Source of the DNA: Pseudopithomyces maydicus | Taxonomy: Eukaryota > Ascomycota > Dothideomycetes > Pleosporales > Didymosphaeriaceae | Length of the DNA: 64,000 nt | Assembly: GCA_026873275.1 (NCBI GenBank) | Contig: JANTUC010000005.1 | Location: 2,170,001-2,234,000 of the forward strand | Direction: 5' to 3' | Shown: piece by piece, positions 57,543 through 64,000 of the stretch | Numbering within the stretch: position 1 is the stretch's first letter | Layout: each line of letters begins with the position of its first letter | The notes under the pieces: generated by a model | What the model was told of the DNA's origin: nothing | What the model saw: the letters and a program-made list of their open reading frames with translations, nothing else | Databases searched by the model: none | Program-made: the position numbers and the translations under genes

Positions 57543-59147
57543 GGGCAATACATGCTGGGCGGTTAGCAGTGTGGTCAACTAGTCCGTGTGATACGGCACA
57601 GTTGTTTGAGTGAATATTGATGCATGTCTATTCCCTAAAGAGTGAATGCTGCACATGCTAGTGGGAAAGAAGTTCTCATGATACCCAACCGTTCTGTGCA
57701 CAGGCTGAGAGTGATGTGATACGTGACGTGCATTTGGTTTTGGCTGCCAGTCAGCACTTGGAATTGATTGGGCGGCCAAGCGCAATGCCAAGATTCACCG
57801 TCCGAGCCGTAAAATCCTCTTCGACTTCGTTCAAGCAGTCCCTTAATCCCGACCGCCCACAACTCGGGCCCGGTACTCGTGCGGCACTCAGCTATGACCC
57901 TGTTTCGAGCTATGCTGATTCAGTTAGTCTCGCGGGGGACAACGTTTGTTGTTGCGCGACAGTCAATCAGCTTTCCAGCGACGGTTCGACTGTGGAGTGA
58001 TGAAAGCTGTGTTCCACGGCAGGTACCTTAAAGCCAATTGGCGGGCACATCAACGGCTTGGTTACTCGTGTGCTCAATAATATTGTTTGTTTTTAGGGAA
58101 GGTAAGTAGTTGCGGGCCTGTCAAAGAGGTAGGTGGCCGAGTTCAAGCGCCCAGCAAATCTCCGCACTAATGCCCGCCGCCGTCGGAGAGTGCTTGACGT
58201 GCGACCCTGGATTCGAAGCTTTTGCCTTTCGAACGTGTCGTGTGGCCGATCGTGCTGTTGTCGTGCTCACCATGTCGTGATAGGCTCTTGTATGGGCGGT
58301 GAATGCTCCTCCGCATCTGTGGTCATTTGCTGCTAGCAATGAATATGGTAACCATCGGGTCGATGCAGCCCCATCTTCGGCAACGACCTACGAAGTTTCA
58401 CCATGGCGAATCAGTGGCGACCGGTCAAGAGCAGGCCTACGCGGGACTACCGCACTGTGGAGAGGTTGTGCATCTTCCAGCGGTCACCAAAATAGATACC
58501 GAGCAACCAACATGATCCATGGGAGGCGTTGCCGACATAGCCTGGCAGCCTAGCCTCCATGGGGGTACTTGAACGGCGAGATCGTAGCTCATTTAACTCT
58601 CAAACTGACGGCTTTACCTAAACGATACCTCATGAGTTCTACCTTGAGCAACAACCCGAACCCGCCATGGTGGTATTTGGTCGACGAGTGACTTTCAAGT
58701 CTCACATGGTCAACACATGTCCGCCCAAACTGACGCTCATCGCCTTCGCCACTCAATCATTCTCCGTTCGAATGTGCTGTCACCCGTCAGCGCTACTAGC
58801 ATCTCGAAAACCTGAGACTAATTTGGACACGGGCCCCAAGTGGGCTCATTCGCTGCGCAAATGCGGTGCAGGCTTTTGGTTGACCCTTGCATTGAGGCTC
58901 AGCCCTGAAAGCTAGCGAGCTCCTGAATGGACAGCATTGGATGGCGGCATACCCACTTGGGCTCCGCAATTGAAAAGTTAAACCCAAAGGGGCGCGGCAT
59001 GGGTTGGTTTTGGGGGCCGTAGGCAATGGATTTGCGGCGCGACCGTGATATGGGGGGATTCGCTCCGCTAGGGTCTCTCTCCACCCTCCGTCCTCTTGCT
59101 CTCCTCATCGTTCTGTTGCTTGAACCGCAGCCAAGAGGTCTATCAAG
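57543..59147. other. Intergenic, nothing recognised
   Basis: About 1.6 kb of mixed composition with short overlapping frames on both strands and no motif. It includes the promoter of the lectin-like gene at its right end. Confidence 0.5.
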
Positions 59148-61051
59148 ATGGTTCAACAAGCCGACCCGTCTGGTCAACACATGGAGGCTGTCAGTCCGAT
59201 GGCAGTCCCTCAAAGCCCACCACAAAGATCAGTCTCGGCCTTCTCCGAGACGATGGACAACAGTGCGCCAATTCCTGTGGAATACATCCAGCCAGCGTGA
59301 GTGAAGGTTTGTTTGTTTGTTTGAAGGCTTGGCCATATACCATGTCGACTTGTTATGAACATGAACTTTGTCTGACTTGGTGTGTTGTAGCCCGGGTCAA
59401 CACCAAGACAAGAAATATGGGCCTGATGCGTACGCATACTACTCTGCACCTGAGGCTGTCGAGCAGTACCCTCCACACAACCAGTATGGCGTTCCGCCAC
59501 AAGGACCGGGATCACCACCGCCGCAGTATGCTATGGCACAACCTTACGGGACAGAAAAGGGAAAGCACGACACCGTTGCCAACGAAGCCGCTGTCCCTCC
59601 TGCGACAGAGAAAAAGATATTCGGCATGCGTAAAAAGTCGTTCTGGATCGTTGTTGTTGTCCTCGTATTGTGTCTTCTTCTCGGCATCGGTTTGGGCGCA
59701 GGTCTAGGGTTAGGACTGAACAAGAAGGACAAAGCGTATGTGCCTTGATCATCTGCACGTGCTGCACGTAAACTAACACCAGTGAATTAGTGATGAGATC
59801 ATCACAGATCCTTTTGCAAGGAAAAGCCAGATCTATGTATTGGCGGTGCCCTGGATTCAAGGTACTACTCCACGAAGGGTGCTTTCAACGGGTCAGGTAT
59901 TGCTTTGGCCGGCGCGTCCTGGAGAAAGGGTGCATTCAGTCTGTTCGAGATTTACTACCAGCACTGGAACGGAGAGATCCGATACATGCAGTACACCAAG
60001 GAAAAAAATGGCGAGGAGGAACCAGCAGTGAAATCGTTGCCAAAGATGCCAAAAACGGTACTGCCATATCTGCCGTTGCTTTCACGCTCAATCAAACCGA
60101 ATACGTAAGTATCACTCCGTTTGAAGTCACAACATGGTCTGATAAACAGCATAGGTACATATCTATTACATCTCGAAGGATCAGCAAGTCCGCCAGCGTA
60201 TCCTGGCCAACACCACCGGATTTTGGGAAAATGGACCTATCAACGACATGAATCTTAAGGTATTCGATAGCCCAAGCGTGGGTCTTCAGGCCTGCTACAA
60301 GGGTAGTTTCTATGGCGATTCCGACTACAAGAAGTTCCCAACTGCCGATGGCGAAGAAAACTCCGTTCCTTTTGAAGGCAGTACAGGTATCAACCTCTGG
60401 TATCCCAGCGACGAGAGCACTTTTCAGCAATACGTATGGTATTCGAACAACGAGGATGCTTGGGTGAAGGTCGCCCCCTGGACTAACAAGAACGTGCACG
60501 CCGGTGTGGGTTGCTACTCTTGGGGAGCTGGTACGCGGCCATTCTCATGTTTGTGAATCATGCTAATTTATATAGGAACCAACACCTACACCATGATGGT
60601 CAACGACAACAATGCCACGGAAATTTGGTGGAAAGATGGCAACAGCACGGGCAAGTCGACCGACGCGCATCCTCTCAACGTCTGGACGAAAGCTGGACTG
60701 GAAATCAAGGACGTGGACCCCACTACCTCCCTCGGCTACACCAACTACCTCTACATGCAGATGGCGGACCGGACAATCAAGGGTTTCAACGTTCAATTCG
60801 ATGCCCAGAATACCTGGCTCAACGATGATCAATTCACAATCGCCCCTCTGGGAACGCCCGAGAAGGCACTCAGCGGCACCCATCTGACCGCTACCGCCAT
60901 CACCGTCGCCAGCGAAAAGAACGCGTCGATCGAAGAGTGGTCCAGTCTATATGTGTTCGTCCAGACAGAAGGAGACGACATCACAGCGTACGCGAGAGGG
61001 CTCAAAAATGGTGAATGGGCCAAGGGCATAGTAGAGCTGTCAGATGACTAA
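59148..61051 (+). CDS. Type II membrane protein with fucose-lectin-like domain, one frame break
   Basis: Five exons: 59148-59296, 59391-59735, 59808-60104, 60155-60530 and 60576-61051; about 547 aa after one correction. The N-terminus (about 1-130) is Pro/Gln/Tyr-rich and cytosolic. A single transmembrane helix follows (SFWIVVVVLVLCLLLGIGLG, about 137-163). The outside part resembles the fungal AAL-type fucose-specific lectin propeller: CIGGALDSRYYS, GAFNGSGIALAGASW, IYYQHWNGEIRYMQY, DAKNGTAISAVAFT, GPINDMNLKVFDSP, GVGCYSWGAGTNTYTM and LYVFVQTEGDDITAYA. Between the second and third blades the frame breaks at the A7 run 60002-60008; one extra A joins YTKEK to KWRGGTSSE. A cell-surface glycan-binding role is inferred; binding residues cannot be verified here. 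Confidence 0.85.
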
Positions 61052-62682
61052 GTGGGCGAGTCACCACGTTACTTTGATCTTCACAACCATCTTTTATGTG
61101 GCAATTGAAATAGGGAACAGGGCAGGGCATGCAAAGGTGTCATCGGCGCACTACGTATCTATTAATGGGCCTACAGTGGGGCATTCAGTCGCTATTATAT
61201 CTCATGTTAGCTATTCACAACCAATTTGATAAGTCGAGAGACTCAATTTTTCAGTATGGAAGATTGTATTAATAGTAATTTTTTATAACAAGTCGCATCC
61301 GGGGTTGCCGACTGGATTTGCATCATGAACTCGGATTTCTCTGCACGGTAGTCCAATCGTCTGTTCTAAGGCGTGCTTGATGGAAGAAGTACGACAGTAG
61401 CAATTACCCGATTTAGCAGTACTGTGGAATGTGCATAATCTCTGAATCATTTCAGTGTAGCTAACGCATTTCAAGTATATTCAGGCGACTTGCTGTCTAG
61501 GCGGTTTGGTATTCTCGATCAGATCATGAGACTATACCTGTGTGATAACCCCCTTTGGTTTCCATTTTGTTTATGTTTATGAGTGAAAATCTCAAGCATT
61601 TATTAGGCTACCCTAGTAACGCTATAGTATAGCTATAGTCCTCGAATATAGCGTAATGGTGGAGGGTGACAATGTAGAGGTGAGTGTGTAGAAGCCGAAA
61701 CCTTATACCCTTAATAGGTAAATGAGCATCTAAATGACAAGGTTTGTGTATCTACAGTCTGAATAGAGATAACAGTCTGTGTGATCAGTTAGATTAAGGT
61801 GCTGACTCACCACCTATGGTATACGAACGAAGGTGGCGCTTAGAGGGCGTAATTTTCTGACCGGTGAGACATTCTCGATTTATTAAATTCATCGGATTAC
61901 GAAAGCACGGTCTTCCAATGCAGTGTGAACACTGTTTCATACTCATATATACCTAACTGAATAATATACTGATGCTCATAACAAACCTCGGAATGCATGT
62001 TCTGTAAGCAAGTCTACATATGTATGTACCTATGAAACATCCCACGGCGACAAACGCACCCTACACCCTCCACGCCTTCCCCAACCCAGCACCAATAGCC
62101 TACAATTCCCCCATCCATCACCCCGTCACCTAACCCAACCACTCCTCCACCCCCGCAATCCCTCCTCCCGCTCCCGAAACCTGCTCCTCACTCCACAAAT
62201 TCCCGGGTTATCCCCACCGGCTTTCCACTTCCAGTCTAGCGCCCAGCAGAAGCGCAGAGCCGCCAATCAGCCCACGACGTCATCCGACCCCCGCAACCAC
62301 CAATGCACGATGCATATTCTCCACTATAACCCCATATTCTCCCCAGTTGCTCGATGCTCAGGTCACGCAGGGTTTCTGGCGCGGCGCGGCACTGCGGTTT
62401 CGGGTAATTTATCCACGAACCGTTGGGGGTCGCGCGATGTTTGGGCCGAAGATGGGGGGATGTACCGGTACGGTATTTACCTGCCGTATGGTGATGACGG
62501 GGACTAAAGGCAAGGGTGTGCGCGGTGTTAAGCAGGGTGAGAGAGGGAGTGGGTAGATGTGGGGTATAGAAGGGTGGATTGGCCCTCTTTTTTAAACGTC
62601 TGGATCTATCTGCTGCGACGCGGGTGGTTTTTCTGCTACCTGATTGAGGAGCTTAGGGAAGGGATTGTTTAGGGCTGGAATA
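61052..62682. other. AT-rich intergenic region
   Basis: About 1.6 kb without a gene. A TA-rich patch near 61615-61655 (gctatagtatagctatag and similar) contains short palindromes and could be a decayed, RIP-affected remnant, but no element is recognisable. The right part holds the transporter promoter. Confidence 0.45.
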
Positions 62683-64000
62683 ATGCTGAAAGCACCGCAT
62701 TTCAACTGGTATGGCCGTGGCTTTAAGCTGCGCGCTGCGATTACGATTGCTTGTCAGTTGGCATTCGTTTTGTTCGGTTACGACCAGGGCGTTTTTGGAG
62801 GTACGTAATTGCTCGCTATTAGTAAATCGTTTTCCCGGGAATCTGGAAAAAGAGTGTTGTGAATTTTTGTCTTGGGGTAACAATGAGTTAAAATCACACA
62901 TTCATCATTTACATTTCGGATCGATCTCGCACCATGAAATCCGAAGATGTGGAAGCGAAGTTACGAGGGGCTGATATTTTTAGGCATCGTGGGAAACCCC
63001 GACTTCTTAGATACCTTCAACCACCCAGCGCCTGCGCTTGAAGGCATCATCGTTTCGATTTACAACTTGGGATGTTTCACTGGATGTATATTGGCCTTTC
63101 TCTTCTGTGAGAAAACCGGAAGACGAGTCGCTATGTGGATAGCGATGGTATGGATCATCATCGGTGCTATACTACAGACAACGGCTTATTCGGTACCACA
63201 CATGATGGTTGCGCGATTCATAACGGGCATCGGTACCGGCATCGAAACTTCGACAGTACCGATGTACCAGTCAGAGCTATGCGAAGCAAACAAGCGCGGG
63301 AGGTTGGTCAGTTCCGAACCACTGTTTGTTGGTGTCGGCATTGAAATTGCTGTACGTTGAATACGAATCCTAAAATATACTACGGCGGTGGATCTGACAA
63401 GTTTTGGCAGTACTGGTTCGACTATGGAATGAGCTTCACTTCAGGGAGCATCGCCTGGAGGTTGCCAATTGCCTGTCAGATGATCTTTGCCTTCGTAGGT
63501 AGTTTTTCCCATCGACATGCGCCTATTGCTTATCTGCTCTAGATCGTGATTATCTTAGTCTTCGGTCTCCCAGAGTCGCCACGCTACCTGTACAAGCACG
63601 GAAGGAGCGAAGAAGCACTCGCCATATTATGCGATGTTTACGATGGCACGCCCGATGATCCCAAGATTGCAAAGGAAAACTCCGAGATTCTGGAAGCACT
63701 CAAGGTAGAGCAAGAACACGGAGAATACAAATGGAGCCAGCTGTTGAAGAGAGACAAAGTTCAAACAGGACGACGAGTTTTGCTTGCTTACGGCATGCAG
63801 TTCATGAATCAGATGGGTAACTATATACACACTATCTTTCCTTGGTGATTTGGCTGATCATTATCAGGGGTATTAACTTGGTGGTATACTACATCACCTC
63901 GGTTCTTCAACTAAATGTCGGGCTTGACCGTAATCTCTCATTGCTTCTAGGAGGCGTCATCAACCTCATGTATGCCGTCCGCGGAGTCAGCTCTCGTTGC
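62683..64000 (+). CDS. Sugar transporter of the major facilitator superfamily, cut by window end
   Basis: Partial gene. Exons: 62683-62800, 62984-63351, 63411-63494, 63543-63816 and 63868 to the window edge. It belongs to the hexose transporter family: VLFGYDQGVFGG in helix 1, CEKTGRRVAMW (D/E-x-x-GRR motif), RFITGIGTGIETSTVPMYQ, YWFDYGMSF, LPESPRYLYKHGR (PESPR motif) and MQFMNQMG followed by GINLVVYYITSVL. At the last junction one G is lacking, either in 63815-63817 or in 63867-63870; with it the protein reads MGGINLVVYY as in the family. The final ten or so codons before the edge do not match the family well and may hide another intron or error. A plasma-membrane proton-sugar symporter is likely; the substrate is unknown. 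Confidence 0.85.

Overview
The window is nuclear DNA of a filamentous ascomycete. The evidence is many genes split by short GT-AG introns of about 46-110 nt with CTAAC/CTGAC-type branch points, fungal-specific proteins, and ordinary eukaryotic housekeeping genes on both strands with no operons. The mix of families (BIM1-like copper protein, a membrane-anchored fucose-lectin-like protein, DUF6590-like proteins) suggests Pezizomycotina, perhaps Dothideomycetes; that placement is inference.

Layout. 0-14 kb: two DUF6590-like proteins, a GPI-type BIM1-like copper-binding protein, an uncharacterised 510-aa coiled-coil protein, a basic nuclear-looking protein, a secreted M14 carboxypeptidase and an F-box-like/acidic-tail protein. 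14.9-22 kb: a cytochrome P450, the telomere protein RAP1, divergent from the palmitoyltransferase SWF1, and a small three-exon protein. 22-39 kb: a housekeeping block with MED13 divergent from ENP2, then cytochrome b5, HSE1 (ESCRT-0) and a STE20-type PAK kinase. 39-45 kb: a gene-poor stretch, GC-rich with simple repeats at first and then AT-rich, holding two tandem intron-containing tRNA-Gly(GCC) genes. 45-61 kb: a secreted six-cysteine protein of unknown function, a dihydroxyacetone-synthase-like transketolase, a BTB protein, COX15, a short-chain dehydrogenase and the membrane-anchored lectin-like protein. 62.7 kb to the end: a sugar transporter of the major facilitator superfamily, cut by the window edge. 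The genes share no evident pathway and no secondary-metabolite cluster is visible.

The most useful observation is technical. RAP1, MED13 (twice), the transketolase (twice), the P450 (twice), the lectin-like protein and the sugar transporter each change reading frame at a short mononucleotide run. In almost every case adding a single base restores a full-length, family-typical protein, and the corrected spliced lengths are then divisible by three. This pattern points to residual assembly errors rather than pseudogenes, and any automatic gene model here will be wrong at these places. No new multi-gene system was found. The best biological leads are the secreted six-cysteine protein, the transmembrane lectin, the DAS-like transketolase without a visible peroxisomal signal, and the tRNA pair.
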